In this document: positions 8,567 through 19,949 of the stretch, piece by piece | Layout: every line of letters starts with the position of its first letter | Numbering within the stretch: the first letter of the stretch is position 1 | Source of the DNA: Nostoc sp. RI_552 | GTDB taxonomy: Bacteria; Cyanobacteriota; Cyanobacteriia; Cyanobacteriales; Nostocaceae | DNA: 64,000 nt | NCBI GenBank assembly: GCA_016124525.1 | Contig: WGNO01000041.1 | Coordinates: forward strand, 1-64,000 | Direction of reading: 5' to 3' | Made by a program: the position numbers and the translations under genes | The notes under the pieces: generated by a model | Database searches by the model: none | The model's input: only the letters and a program-made list of their open reading frames with translations | Told to the model about the DNA's origin: nothing

Positions 8567-9508
8567 CTAACCAATTAATTTTTGCCAGGTCATTCTGCCG
8601 ACAATACCATCGGCAAGTAAACCATTTTGCCTTTGAAATTTTCTGATGGCTGCTCCTGTCTGGGGACCATAGATACCATCAACACCAGCACCTACACGGT
8701 GTTGTATGTATTTAACAACTGAACCGCCGGCATGGTGAGGCCTGACTATTCGTTTAGCTAAAATCAAATTAATTTCATTCCAGGTACTTGTGTCTGCAAT
8801 TCCAGTGGGTGCTAATTCAACAATATTTTGAAAATTTACTGTTGCGGAGCTTGTTGCCGGGCCCATGATGTTATCTTCTACCAAGGGGTTACCATTCTTG
8901 TCGTTGATTTTTAATTGATTTAAGGCTTTTTGCAGTCTGATAACTGTGGTATCTGTATTTAACTCTTCATCTGGCACAGGATTAACAGGCGTATTATGCA
9001 CTTGACCCGTCAAGCCTTTGACAATGGCATTAGCAGTTGCTTCCGAGTCAAAGATATTCATATCTCGTGGTGAATCAATGAAGCAACATTCTATGAGAAT
9101 CCCAGGCATACTAGTATTTTTCAAGACATATAGGTGAGAACCACTTTTAACCCCGCGATTAAAAAATCCTAGTTTGACTATTTCATTTAATACTGGTTGA
9201 GCAATTCTTCTTCCTGCTTCCGAAGCTGCAAATACTTCTGTACCATTAGCCCGACCATTAAAAGCGTTAAAGTGGATTGAGACAAAAACTTCAACTTTGT
9301 TAGTATTCGCCGTATTAATTCTTTGAAATAGTGAATTGGTTACGGAAACAGACTTATTTGGTTTACACGATATTACTTCATGTCCTAAAACCCGTAATTT
9401 CGAGATAACTCTGTTCCCTACATCTGTGGTCAAAACATCCTCAGATTTAATTCCTACAGCACCTGTGTCTGGAGGAGAATTATGACCAATATCAATGCCA
9501 AATTTCAT
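8567..9508 (-). CDS. N-acetylmuramoyl-L-alanine amidase (Amidase_3) with peptidoglycan-binding domains
   Basis: A 313-residue protein. Residues 1-175 are an Amidase_3 zinc hydrolase: GIDIGHN holds the first His ligand (residue 9), VSIHFNAF a later His, and GILIECCF the catalytic Glu. Two PG_binding_1-like units follow, near 185-245 (RLQKALNQL, GPATSSATVNFQ) and 262-313 (GIYGPQTGAAIRKFQ, DGIVGRMTWQ). It would cut the amide link between the glycan and the peptide of peptidoglycan. No signal peptide is visible; the catalytic domain starts at residue 3. So either export is non-classical or it is used for lysis. Divergent from the Cys-repeat gene. Confidence 0.87.
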   Translation of the reverse strand: MKFGIDIGHNSPPDTGAVGIKSEDVLTTDVGNRVISKLRVLGHEVISCKPNKSVSVTNSLFQRINTANTNKVEVFVSIHFNAFNGRANGTEVFAASEAGRRIAQPVLNEIVKLGFFNRGVKSGSHLYVLKNTSMPGILIECCFIDSPRDMNIFDSEATANAIVKGLTGQVHNTPVNPVPDEELNTDTTVIRLQKALNQLKINDKNGNPLVEDNIMGPATSSATVNFQNIVELAPTGIADTSTWNEINLILAKRIVRPHHAGGSVVKYIQHRVGAGVDGIYGPQTGAAIRKFQRQNGLLADGIVGRMTWQKLIG

Positions 9509-10032
9509 ATGTTAAACCTCACAACTTCTGCTGATAAATTCTAATTTTTTCTGGCTTTGCCATGTCATTTATCAGGTTTTGAATAGTAAATTTAATTGAT
9601 TACTATTCAAATAATCCTGATCGACTTATTCTCTGTGATCAGATATCATTAATTGAGTTGATAATTGCCAATAACTACTTAATCAAAAGTAATATATTGG
9701 CTAAACCACTCCAGCAATGATGGATGGCAAATAAAAGAACAAAGTAATCGAGGTACAGAAACCTCGCAGCCAGGTTTTACCTCGTAATACAATATACCCT
9801 GTATTTTATACTGGGTAGTGGTTTTTAGGTTCTGTTTGATTATTGTTCGTTATTAGACTGATCCACACCACCGTATTCTCTCGTAGTCTTTTGCCTAAAT
9901 CAAATCGGATTCTCAGATTCAGATAGATATTTACAAATATTCCTAATATCCACGCCTTCTCAATTTCCTGGTATGGACTAAGAGTTGCTGTACATTTGAG
10001 TTAGCATAACTTTGGGTGTTTGGAGAAAGGCA
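9509..10032. other. long spacer upstream of the amidase and Cys-repeat genes
   Basis: Divergent 524-base spacer. Apart from the hairpin at 9571-9622 and a weak TACCC/GGGTA stem around 9793-9817, I see no gene. It should contain the promoters of both flanking genes. Confidence 0.35.
9571..9622. repeat. long imperfect inverted repeat
   Basis: TTTGAATAGTAA (9578-9589) and TTACTATTCAAA (9600-9611) are a perfect 12-bp inverted repeat with a 10-base loop. ATCAGG (9571-9576) and CCTGAT (9617-9622) extend the stem imperfectly. It lies about 65 bases upstream of the amidase start, within its probable leader or promoter. Confidence 0.6.
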
Positions 10033-10662
10033 ATGAGCAAAAAAAAGTTGAGTAAAGTTGGGAACCAAAAAGGCAGTTCATCTGTTGTCCAAATATTTAA
10101 GACTCAAATGATTCCACTGACAACGCCAGTTTTTGCTATAGCTGGATTGTTGGCAACCATTACTCCCAGCATGGCAGTAACTACCTCTTACGCCAACGAT
10201 TACCGTGTTTGCACAGCTCAACTCTTAAAATTGGGGATAACAGAACAAGCTGTGTCACAAGGGTGTGCAAAAGCATTGCGTCCGAGAGACTTGTCTTCTT
10301 GTGTTCTTAAAATTAATCAGCAAAGGCAAATTAGTGCCGCAGATGCTCTCTCGTCCTGTGAGCGAGCCAGGCGACCCCAAAACTTTTCTGATTGTGTCGT
10401 TGGCATCACCAGCAATACTCGAGAAGCTCTTGGCAAGACAGTTTTAAACTACTGTGGCCGTAGTTTGTTGCCTAAACGTTTCGCTGAATGTGTAGTGGGT
10501 TTACGTAGTGAGATTGATATTGCACCTACCCAGGCAATGGATGCTTGTATTGATGCCGGTGACCCTGTTAGTGGCTTTTCACCAACATCTGCACCACAAA
10601 ATAGCCCCTCGACAGAATTTAAACCCTCTTTTGAGGTTACTCCAATTCCAGGGAATCAGTAA
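10033..10662 (+). CDS. exported protein with four Cys-pair repeats
   Basis: A 209-residue protein. The start at 10033 is set by GGAGAAAGG at 10022-10030; an in-frame GTG further upstream lacks a ribosome site. After about 25 polar residues there is one hydrophobic segment (about residues 33-52, ending PSMAV), a signal or anchor. Four repeats of about 35 residues follow, with spaced Cys and patterns such as LRPRDLSSCV, RRPQNFSDCV and LLPKRFAECV. The tail is Pro/Ser-rich. The paired Cys suggest disulfide bonds outside the cytoplasm. Family and function are not recognised. Confidence 0.7.
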   Translation: MSKKKLSKVGNQKGSSSVVQIFKTQMIPLTTPVFAIAGLLATITPSMAVTTSYANDYRVCTAQLLKLGITEQAVSQGCAKALRPRDLSSCVLKINQQRQISAADALSSCERARRPQNFSDCVVGITSNTREALGKTVLNYCGRSLLPKRFAECVVGLRSEIDIAPTQAMDACIDAGDPVSGFSPTSAPQNSPSTEFKPSFEVTPIPGNQ

Positions 10663-10692
10663 AATATCAGGTCTTTAAAGACGATCTCTTTT

Positions 10693-10714
10693 AGGCTGGC
10701 TGTAAGCCCAGCCT
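10693..10714 (+). terminator. hairpin after the Cys-repeat gene
   Basis: AGGCTGG (10693-10699) pairs with CCAGCCT (10708-10714), followed by ATTCTTTG. It sits 31 bases after the stop codon of the Cys-repeat gene and is probably its terminator, although the T-run is interrupted. Confidence 0.5.
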
Positions 10715-10774
10715 ATTCTTTGATAGCCATCATCATGTAAGTGAGGAGAGTGTTGATTCCATGAGAGAAATGAA

Positions 10775-10812
10775 GTTGAGTTGATACTCAACACTTTAGT
10801 ATGCTAAGTGTT
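10775..10812 (-). terminator. two overlapping hairpins downstream of hetR
   Basis: GTTGAGT/ACTCAAC (10775-10781 with 10786-10792) and AACACTT/AAGTGTT (10790-10796 with 10806-10812) share bases 10790-10792 and cannot both form fully. They lie 20-60 bases beyond the hetR stop and may end or stabilise its mRNA. There is no clear T-run on the minus strand. Confidence 0.4.
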
Positions 10813-10832
10813 AATGGTATAACACCTAACTA

Positions 10833-12674
<1,842 letters not shown>

Positions 12675-14702
12675 TTAATTATGAGAGTTAGAAGATTTAA
12701 CCTGAGTTCGCATTTTCTCAAAACTGTAAGCTGCTACCCCAAAAGTCACGAACAGCACTCCCATAATTTGCATAATTGTCAAGGTTTCCTGAAGTATCAA
12801 ACCAGCAAAAACTACAGTTAGGATGGGGACGCCTCCACCGATAATCGCCGCCCGGAACGCACCTAATTTGCGAATACCAACATTGTTGAATACATAGCCT
12901 ACTAGTGTCAGAACACCCAAAATAAAAGCACTCAAAATCAATTCCAGCAAATTAGACTGCTGAAGGGCAAGACTCAAATTGCTTGGTAAAGGCACCATCA
13001 AACAAATAAAGCTCAACACAAGCATGGTGGTAAAGTTAATTAGTGTCAAAGACACTGGATGCAACTGACTACCACATATCCGTGTCAAAATCACATAGCA
13101 AGCAAAAGCTACGCCAGCTAAAATTGCAATACTACTTCCCATGGAGAAATTAGCCAGGCCAAGGTTTGGAGAACTCCCTAAAACCAGCAATCCACCACAG
13201 AAGATAGCAGCCAAAGTAGCAGAGTGGAATCCTTGAGGGCGATCGCCAAACAGTAACCACGAGAGAAGACCGCCAATCATGGGGTAGACAAAAAACAAAG
13301 CGATGGCGATTCCGGTTGCCAGTTGACCGATAGCAAGGTAAATCAGCACCTGTGATAAAAACAAAAAACAACCACTGGCCAGAGACAACTGTAAAGTTTT
13401 TTGTTGCTTGAGATTACTATTTGCAGTATGATTGCCACGTGATGTTGCCAAAAGATTTTGCATATCTTCCCATACTTGTGGATGCATCATAGGAGCCAGG
13501 AGTAACATTAGTGGCACAACTACTAACAACCGTAGCATTAGAATTAGTAGTACATTTCCCAATGTTGGCGAAATGATACCTTGTATTTCTAAAACCCCAA
13601 AATTGTCGTAAGGTTTATAAAAGATCCACTTGACAACTATGTTGTACAGGGATGAAACCACTGTTGACAACACAACCAACAAAAAGCCTATTTGGATTGG
13701 TGAAAAAGTTGGGGATTTGGGTGATGGTGATAATGCAGTTTTTGTTTCTGGCTTGGTTGCTAGGTTAGAATTTAGAGGTTTAGCCTTGGGTGGCGACAAC
13801 TCCCGACTGATTACTGAAACTGGTTCAGTGGCCACAGGTGGTTTTTCCGGGGATTTTGTCTGACTTTCTGACAACTCCCGACTGAGTACTGGAATTGGTT
13901 CACTGGCCAGTAGCGTTATTTTCTCCGCAGATGAGACTAGTGTGGAAGAGGCAATATTGTTGCTTTTAGATAAGTCTTCAGTGCTTGTAGAAATTGATTC
14001 CGTTACACTGGCTTTGATCTCTCCTAACTGTAAATGTGTCTGGGAGGAACGTGGCGGTTGCTGCTCCGTGGTTTGGAGAATAGTAGGCGGTGATGTTGTT
14101 ACCGTTGCTTGTGAGATTTCTTGTTTTGTTTTTCCCAGTTCACCACGCAGATGATTAATAAACTCCTCTACAATCGCTTCTCCCTGGTGCTGTTGGCTCT
14201 GCATCCGAGATAACTGTTGGGAAAGATTATTTTGATAATTCTTCAGCTCCTGTTGTAACGAGTTAAAGGTAATCGTCAGTGTATCATCCAAACTGCCCAG
14301 CATTTGTTGAGCATTCTCATTGTTACCCCCCGGCGAGTTAATGGCAGATCGTTCCTGGAAATTACTTTCTACTGATTTGTTCACTAAACTTGCCAGTGAT
14401 GATTGCAGTTGCGAAGATATGTGCTTTGCCAAGGCCTCTGATAACTGACGAATTAACACTTGCTGTCCAGTTATTTGCCGTACCTGTTGTAGGTGTTCTT
14501 TTTCCTCTAATAACTGCTGTATTTCGTCAGATAAACGAGTTTTCTCCGCCTGAAGCCGCTTTATTTCTTCCTGTAACGACCTGAGCACATTTTGCTGGAG
14601 TCTTTCTAAATCCTCCACCACAGCCCATAAAGCTGTCTCTGCTGCTCTGGATAGCTCGCCTCTGACGCGCGGGTTGTCTGGTCGCTTCTCAAATCGCCCC
14701 AT
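12675..14702 (-). CDS. coiled-coil/EamA (DMT) transporter fusion
   Basis: A 675-residue protein. Residues 15-80 are a strong Glu/Lys/Leu coiled coil (LERLQQNVLRSLQ, EEIKRLQAEKTRL), with more helix to about 210. A Ser/Thr/Pro-rich linker follows to about 335. The rest is a ten-helix drug/metabolite transporter domain with two EamA halves; the second begins near GSSIAILAGVAFACYVIL. The substrate is unknown. The cytoplasmic coiled coil could tether the transporter to a partner or to itself. It lies upstream of hetR on the same strand, but 940 bases apart, so they are not an obvious operon. Confidence 0.82.
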   Translation of the reverse strand: MGRFEKRPDNPRVRGELSRAAETALWAVVEDLERLQQNVLRSLQEEIKRLQAEKTRLSDEIQQLLEEKEHLQQVRQITGQQVLIRQLSEALAKHISSQLQSSLASLVNKSVESNFQERSAINSPGGNNENAQQMLGSLDDTLTITFNSLQQELKNYQNNLSQQLSRMQSQQHQGEAIVEEFINHLRGELGKTKQEISQATVTTSPPTILQTTEQQPPRSSQTHLQLGEIKASVTESISTSTEDLSKSNNIASSTLVSSAEKITLLASEPIPVLSRELSESQTKSPEKPPVATEPVSVISRELSPPKAKPLNSNLATKPETKTALSPSPKSPTFSPIQIGFLLVVLSTVVSSLYNIVVKWIFYKPYDNFGVLEIQGIISPTLGNVLLILMLRLLVVVPLMLLLAPMMHPQVWEDMQNLLATSRGNHTANSNLKQQKTLQLSLASGCFLFLSQVLIYLAIGQLATGIAIALFFVYPMIGGLLSWLLFGDRPQGFHSATLAAIFCGGLLVLGSSPNLGLANFSMGSSIAILAGVAFACYVILTRICGSQLHPVSLTLINFTTMLVLSFICLMVPLPSNLSLALQQSNLLELILSAFILGVLTLVGYVFNNVGIRKLGAFRAAIIGGGVPILTVVFAGLILQETLTIMQIMGVLFVTFGVAAYSFEKMRTQVKSSNSHN

Positions 14703-15030
14703 TAGCTTCTAACCTCTAACACCTTGAAGATAAAGCTGCTTGCTGTAAACTTGCTTGGCACTAATACTGATTTTTTGTATTGTGTCAGGTAAATTCAAAA
14801 TTGTGGCAAGAATTGCGTACATAAGTGTAATTTTGTCATGGTAAGTACAGGGTTGGCAAAGTATCCAATTTATTTCGGTAACGGACTTACTATACTGTTT
14901 CCCCTTCAGCATTACGGAGATGCCTTCCATCGGAGTTACTTAAATTAACAGTTTTCAGGTGCAAGTTTATAAGAAAAAACTTTACACCCAGTGTTAATAC
15001 TTATGTTCAGTTTTTTTAGTAGGAACAGTA
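14703..15030. other. spacer upstream of the EamA fusion
   Basis: AT-rich. An open frame on the minus strand (14709-14930) has no ribosome site and no recognisable motif. Nothing supported. Confidence 0.3.
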
Positions 15031-15294
15031 ATGATCAAAAATTTATCAATAGGTGTATTGCCACAAAAGGATGGTCAAACTTATGGATTTGTATGTCAAT
15101 TTGTACAGAATGTAACTTATGTGACAGTTTACATTATTAATAGGTATTATGGTAGGAAGCCGCAGAAATTTAAAGTATTACTATCCCCCATACAATATTT
15201 TAGTGAATTAACAGCTATTCTGCAAAAACAAAGTCTGGTTTTGGTGTTGTGCCAGTTTCCTTTTTCACAGCTAAGCAAGAGATATATTAGTTGA
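15031..15294 (+). CDS. possible small hypothetical protein
   Basis: A frame of 87 codons with an ATG and a reasonable upstream TAGGAAC. The product is basic and aromatic-rich, with QNVTYVTVYIINRYY and SQLSKRYIS at the end. No family recognised. It ends 23 bases from the stop of the convergent phosphate transporter, which leaves little room for terminators. Weakly supported. Confidence 0.3.
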   Translation: MIKNLSIGVLPQKDGQTYGFVCQFVQNVTYVTVYIINRYYGRKPQKFKVLLSPIQYFSELTAILQKQSLVLVLCQFPFSQLSKRYIS

Positions 15295-15317
15295 TTAAGA
15301 TACATAAAGAATAAATT

Positions 15318-16592
15318 TTAAAGGAATAAAATCTTGGTAGTGGTAAAGATGGCAACACTGAAGATTGCACTTACGGGAAATGTCATTAGCCATGCAACCG
15401 CAATACTTTGTAGAGTTGTAAATTGAATTGATTTGATATTTTGCACCAGTCCAATACCGATGACACCACCTACAAGAGCATGAGAGGTGGAGACAGGTAA
15501 ACCCAAGCGAGAGGCTAGCAGGATGGTAATGGCGGTTGCAAGTTCGGCGCAAAATCCACCACTAGGTTGTAAAGAAATTATGTTTTCCCCAATAGTGTTA
15601 ATTACCTTTTGACCCCAGACAGCTAAACCAGCGACAATACCAGCGCCACCCAGGATTAAAATCCATAGGGGGATGGTAATGTCACTGACGGGTATAGTAC
15701 CAGTGCTATTGATGTAGACAATGGCAGCTAAAGGAGCGATCGCATTGCCAACATCATTAGAACCATGAGCAAAGGCGACAAAGCAAGCACTGAGAACCTG
15801 AAACCGAGCGAATAGCTGTTCTACAGGAGTGAAAATTATTTCTTCGTTGTTTAGTTTTTGTGCATTATTCCCTACTTCTTGCAACTGTCGCCAACTAATG
15901 ACTGACAGTACAATAGCTGCAACTGCACCTACAAATAAGGGAAGGTCGTAACTAGGTAAGTTTAGACCAATGCTATTTAAGTAATTAGTTAAGGGTTGGG
16001 TTAACAAAGGTAGGACAATGACACCAAATACTCCCAACACAATGACACTCAGCCAGGGAATCCACTGTTGTAGCTGTGCTAGTTGATTTGGTTGCTCCAA
16101 AATCCAATGCTTGATTTGACCGTAGAATAAAGCTGCAATAGCACTACTGAGGATCGGCGTGACAATCCAGCCAATAGCAACTAAGCCTATTGAGATCCAA
16201 TTAATCGCATCTACTCCCATAGCTACCCAACTAAATCCCGCCATCGCACCTACAACTGCATGAGATGAGGCTACGGGTAAACCGCCAGAGGTAGCAATTT
16301 GCAGCCACAAACCGCAGGTAACTAACACTGTTACCATACCGATTATGTAAATTTCTGGTGTAGCAGCAAATAAAACAGGATTAGCAATTTTGGTAGCTAA
16401 AGTTTGGGATACTTCCTGCCCAAATAATACTGCCCCTGTAAACTCTAAAATTCCAGCAATAATTATTGCCTGTCTCAGGGAGAGAGCTTGGGAACCTACA
16501 GAAGTTCCCATTGAGTTAGCGACATCGTTAGCGCCGAGATTCCAGGCGAGGTAGAAGGCTAGCAGGGAAGTTGAAATTAACGTAATGGGCAT
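15318..16592 (-). CDS. inorganic phosphate transporter, PiT family
   Basis: A 424-residue integral membrane protein. The duplicated PHO4 signature is visible: GANDVANSMGTSVGS near residue 20 and GSNDVGNAIAPLAAI near residue 270. These are the phosphate-binding halves of low-affinity, cation-coupled phosphate carriers. About ten hydrophobic segments surround them, with a polar loop around 210-265 (QEVGNNAQKLNNEE). No regulator such as the DUF47/PhoU-like protein is adjacent. The start is the ATG at 16592. Confidence 0.92.
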   Translation of the reverse strand: MPITLISTSLLAFYLAWNLGANDVANSMGTSVGSQALSLRQAIIIAGILEFTGAVLFGQEVSQTLATKIANPVLFAATPEIYIIGMVTVLVTCGLWLQIATSGGLPVASSHAVVGAMAGFSWVAMGVDAINWISIGLVAIGWIVTPILSSAIAALFYGQIKHWILEQPNQLAQLQQWIPWLSVIVLGVFGVIVLPLLTQPLTNYLNSIGLNLPSYDLPLFVGAVAAIVLSVISWRQLQEVGNNAQKLNNEEIIFTPVEQLFARFQVLSACFVAFAHGSNDVGNAIAPLAAIVYINSTGTIPVSDITIPLWILILGGAGIVAGLAVWGQKVINTIGENIISLQPSGGFCAELATAITILLASRLGLPVSTSHALVGGVIGIGLVQNIKSIQFTTLQSIAVAWLMTFPVSAIFSVAIFTTTKILFL

Positions 16593-16733
16593 TTAGGGTT
16601 GGCGTAGATGGAAAAAAATAGCGATTCTTAAACAAATTAAAAGTGTTGACTTAGCATCTGGCAACAGAGGGGTTATCGCACAAAGCGCGAGAAGCGCTAT
16701 AAATATTTTCTACTGTTATCTTGTTTGCCCGGA

Positions 16734-17780
16734 TTACGGATAAATTAAAATTTTGTATGTTTTGGGATTAGGTGCGATCGCTTGTTCCACGGCTGCTGAT
16801 AAGTTTTGCAAGGGATAGCGATCACTAATTAAGGCTTGTACATCTATGCACCGATTAAATACAATATCCGCAGCTAGACTTTGAAGCCGATAGGATGAAC
16901 TGTAACTACCCATCAAATCAATTTCCCTACGGTAAAGAACATTCGGATTAATGGGAATTTCCACTTCATCGGGAAATTCTGCGAAAAACAAAATTTTACC
17001 ACCTTTGCGAGTACATTCCAGTGCTTGGAAGAAAGCCTTGTCACTGGGAACAGCCAGCAGAGTCACATCAACACCCATCCCCCCAGTCAAAGCGTGAATT
17101 TTCCGAGGTAAATCAGGATCACGCGCATCAAGAGCGGCTTTTGCCCCAACATTCAATGCTTTCTCAATTCTGGATGGTAGTAAATCAGTAGCGATCGCTT
17201 TCGCCCCAAAATATTTTACCAACATGACAAACATTAACCCAATTGGCCCGGCACCAGTAACCAAAACAGTTTTTCCTGGGGACACTTGAGCTTTTTTCAC
17301 CGCTTTGAGACAGCAGTTAGTTGGTTCTACAAAACTTGCCTCTTCAAAGCTGATATGGTTAGGAATGGGAATTAGTCCCCCATTTTGCACAATATGTCCC
17401 GGAACCTTAACATACTCAGCAAAACCGCCACCACTAGGGTTAAATCCGGCTGTGGTGGAAATGTTTTTATAAACATCGCACATAGAGAAATTCTCATTTA
17501 AGCAGTAAGCGCAACGCATACAAGGAATGTGGTGCATCACCGCCACCCGTTGTCCTACTTGCCAAGATTTCACCTGAGAACCCACAGATGCGATTGTTCC
17601 GGCTGTTTCATGCCCAAATATGCGTGGTGGTTCATATAGGGGATAACGAATTTTTTTAATATCTGATTGACATAATCCCACCACTCCCACTTTTACTAGC
17701 ACCTCATCTGGTTCCAGAGTCGGGACTGGGATATCTTCATAAGAAAGTTGATTTACACCTCTAAATACCTGTGCTTTCAC
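16734..17780 (-). CDS. zinc-dependent medium-chain alcohol dehydrogenase
   Basis: A 348-residue protein. Catalytic zinc ligands are Cys in GLCQSD and His-Glu in GHETAG. Structural zinc is held by CMRCAYC and a fourth Cys (CxxCxxCx7C, about residues 92-106). The Rossmann loop VTGAGPIGLMF is near residue 170. This is the sorbitol/L-iditol/threonine dehydrogenase branch that oxidises secondary alcohols of polyols or sugars; the exact substrate cannot be read from sequence. Its start faces the FAD oxidoreductase gene across a 286-base divergent spacer, so the two may be co-regulated. Confidence 0.87.
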   Translation of the reverse strand: MKAQVFRGVNQLSYEDIPVPTLEPDEVLVKVGVVGLCQSDIKKIRYPLYEPPRIFGHETAGTIASVGSQVKSWQVGQRVAVMHHIPCMRCAYCLNENFSMCDVYKNISTTAGFNPSGGGFAEYVKVPGHIVQNGGLIPIPNHISFEEASFVEPTNCCLKAVKKAQVSPGKTVLVTGAGPIGLMFVMLVKYFGAKAIATDLLPSRIEKALNVGAKAALDARDPDLPRKIHALTGGMGVDVTLLAVPSDKAFFQALECTRKGGKILFFAEFPDEVEIPINPNVLYRREIDLMGSYSSSYRLQSLAADIVFNRCIDVQALISDRYPLQNLSAAVEQAIAPNPKTYKILIYP

Positions 17781-18066
17781 GTTGGTTTTTCCCGCTCAAC
17801 TTTCTTAGATGTAACATTTAGCGGGTCAGGTTAGCTCATTAAGTTTGAAACTTGTAGTTAATTATTTTGATAGCGGTTTCCATATTTGTAGGTACTAAGA
17901 AAAATTAACCGCTAAAAAATCCCAAAAAAGTCAACTAGAATTAGCGCCATAAAAAACTGATTCACTCCAAAACCTTTTCACCAAAAACATCAAAAAAGAC
18001 TTTGCCTACCTCTGGGTTTAAAAACAGTGAAATCATCTAAAATTGTCAAAAATCGAGTGACCTTGA

Positions 18067-19848
18067 GTGATGATACATCAAACATATACAGCCGATATCC
18101 TAGTAGTGGGTGGAGGAACCGGAGGAACAGCTGCGGCTATCGAAGCAGCGCGACAGGGAGCAAAAACTATCCTAGTCAGCGAATTTCCTTGGTTAGGGGG
18201 AATGCTCACATCCGCAGGGGTATCCGCACCCGATGGTAATGAACTAGTAGCCTTTCAAACTGGATTATGGGGCGCATTTTTACAAGAACTACGCCAGCGT
18301 CAACCAGGGGGATTAGATAACAGTTGGGTGAGCTTTTTTAGTTATGATCCCCGCATTGCAGCCAAGATTTTTGCAGACTGGGTGCAGGAATTATCAAATC
18401 TGCATTGGATTTCTGGACAAGTGCCAATAGAAGTATTGCAGCAAGGAAATTGTGTAACTGGCGTGCGGTTTGCAGAGTTTACCGTTACAGCCAAGATTAT
18501 TCTCGACGGTACAGAATTAGGCGATTTATTGGCTTTGGCGGAAATACCTCATCGTTGGGGCTGGGAGTTGCAATCTGAGTGGGGAGAAATAAGCGCACCG
18601 GCTCATTTTAATCAGCTCACAGAAAGATATCCTGTGCAAGCCCCTACTTGGGTAGTGGTAATGCAAGATTTTGGCGAACCGAGCGCTCCAGAGATTTTTC
18701 CTGCACCCAATTATAATCCTGCCCTATTTACTGGTGCTTGGGATAACTATGGTGCTGAGAAATTCTTAAATTATGGACGTTTACCAGGGGGTCGATTTAT
18801 GATCAACTGGCCCATCTGTGGTAATGACTATGCCGAAGGTGTAGGGCGTTTAATAGAGTCGGAAGTAGCAAAACAGGAATTTTTGTCAGAATGTCGCTGG
18901 CATAGCCAAAATTTTGCCCATTTCATCCAAAAAAACTTAGGTAGGCGTTATGGCTTGGCTGAGTCGGCTTTTCCCCATCATCATAGTGCTTTTGCATTGC
19001 ATCCTTACTACCGTGAGAGTCGTCGCTTGGTGGGACTAACTACCGTGCGAGAACAAGACATTTTGCCCATACCAGGGGGTAGGGTAGCATCTTTGTTCCC
19101 CGATGCGATCGCTGTCGGTAATTATGCCAACGATCATCATTATCCTGGGTTCAACTTGCCACTGCAACCTAAATCCATTCGTTGGGGGGGACGTTGGACT
19201 GGTACACCCTTTACTATTCCCTACCGTTCCTTAATTCCTGTGGACAGAGATGGTTTATTAGTTTGTGAAAAAAATATTTCTGTATCTCATATTGCTAATG
19301 GCGCAACCAGATTACAACCCGTTGTCATGGGTATAGGTCAAGGGGCGGGAATGGCGGCGGCTATGTGCGTTGAATTGAACTGTCAGCCCAGACATTTACC
19401 TGCCAGGCAATTACAAAATCATTTGTTAAAATCTTTACATACTCCCGCAACAATTGTACCTTTATTTAACTTAGATATATCTCCGAAAAATCCAGAATGG
19501 CTCAACTGGCAACGGTATTACTTAAATGACCCACAAGCTTATCCATCAAATGGCAATTACCCTTGCATCTCGGTAAATAAGTATAATCAATTACATTGTC
19601 AACAAGTAACAAGAACTGAAAGCAAGTGTTTTACAGGAATTTTCCAGCGTTTCCAGCAAGACTACCACTTTACCATAACCACACCAGAAACCTATAGTGG
19701 TCAAACTTGGCAGATTGTGACTTTGCGATCGCAGATAGAAGAGCAACTACAAGCTGTTGTGAATGAACAACTGCTGACTATTTGGGGTAACTTCAATCAT
19801 GCTGGTGGTTGGTTACTAGCTGAAACCATTGACATATCGTTAAAGTAA
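18067..19848 (+). CDS. FAD-dependent oxidoreductase (PF12831 type)
   Basis: A 593-residue protein starting at ATG 18067, although MIHQ at 18070 is equally possible. Residues 11-24 form the FAD-binding GxGxxG-type loop (VVGGGTGGTAAAIE) and LVSE follows the second strand. A later IPYRSLIP and a C-terminal ATRLQPVVMGIGQGAGMAAA are typical of this flavoprotein group. The last about 100 residues (after 480) lie beyond the usual core and seem to be a beta-rich appendix. The substrate is unknown. Divergent from the Zn-dehydrogenase, with which it might share a carbohydrate or polyol pathway. Confidence 0.8.
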   Translation: MMIHQTYTADILVVGGGTGGTAAAIEAARQGAKTILVSEFPWLGGMLTSAGVSAPDGNELVAFQTGLWGAFLQELRQRQPGGLDNSWVSFFSYDPRIAAKIFADWVQELSNLHWISGQVPIEVLQQGNCVTGVRFAEFTVTAKIILDGTELGDLLALAEIPHRWGWELQSEWGEISAPAHFNQLTERYPVQAPTWVVVMQDFGEPSAPEIFPAPNYNPALFTGAWDNYGAEKFLNYGRLPGGRFMINWPICGNDYAEGVGRLIESEVAKQEFLSECRWHSQNFAHFIQKNLGRRYGLAESAFPHHHSAFALHPYYRESRRLVGLTTVREQDILPIPGGRVASLFPDAIAVGNYANDHHYPGFNLPLQPKSIRWGGRWTGTPFTIPYRSLIPVDRDGLLVCEKNISVSHIANGATRLQPVVMGIGQGAGMAAAMCVELNCQPRHLPARQLQNHLLKSLHTPATIVPLFNLDISPKNPEWLNWQRYYLNDPQAYPSNGNYPCISVNKYNQLHCQQVTRTESKCFTGIFQRFQQDYHFTITTPETYSGQTWQIVTLRSQIEEQLQAVVNEQLLTIWGNFNHAGGWLLAETIDISLK

Positions 19849-19949
19849 CATTTTTTCAGTAAAAAACACTACTTTTTACTAAATTTTCCGGATACACTAC
19901 CAGAAGATCCGTAACATTAGACAAGAGAGTTCAAAAATAAACATCTGTT

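Noticed and set aside
14709-14930. 73-codon frame upstream of the EamA fusion
   Set aside because: No ribosome site, no family pattern, and it sits where the promoter should be.
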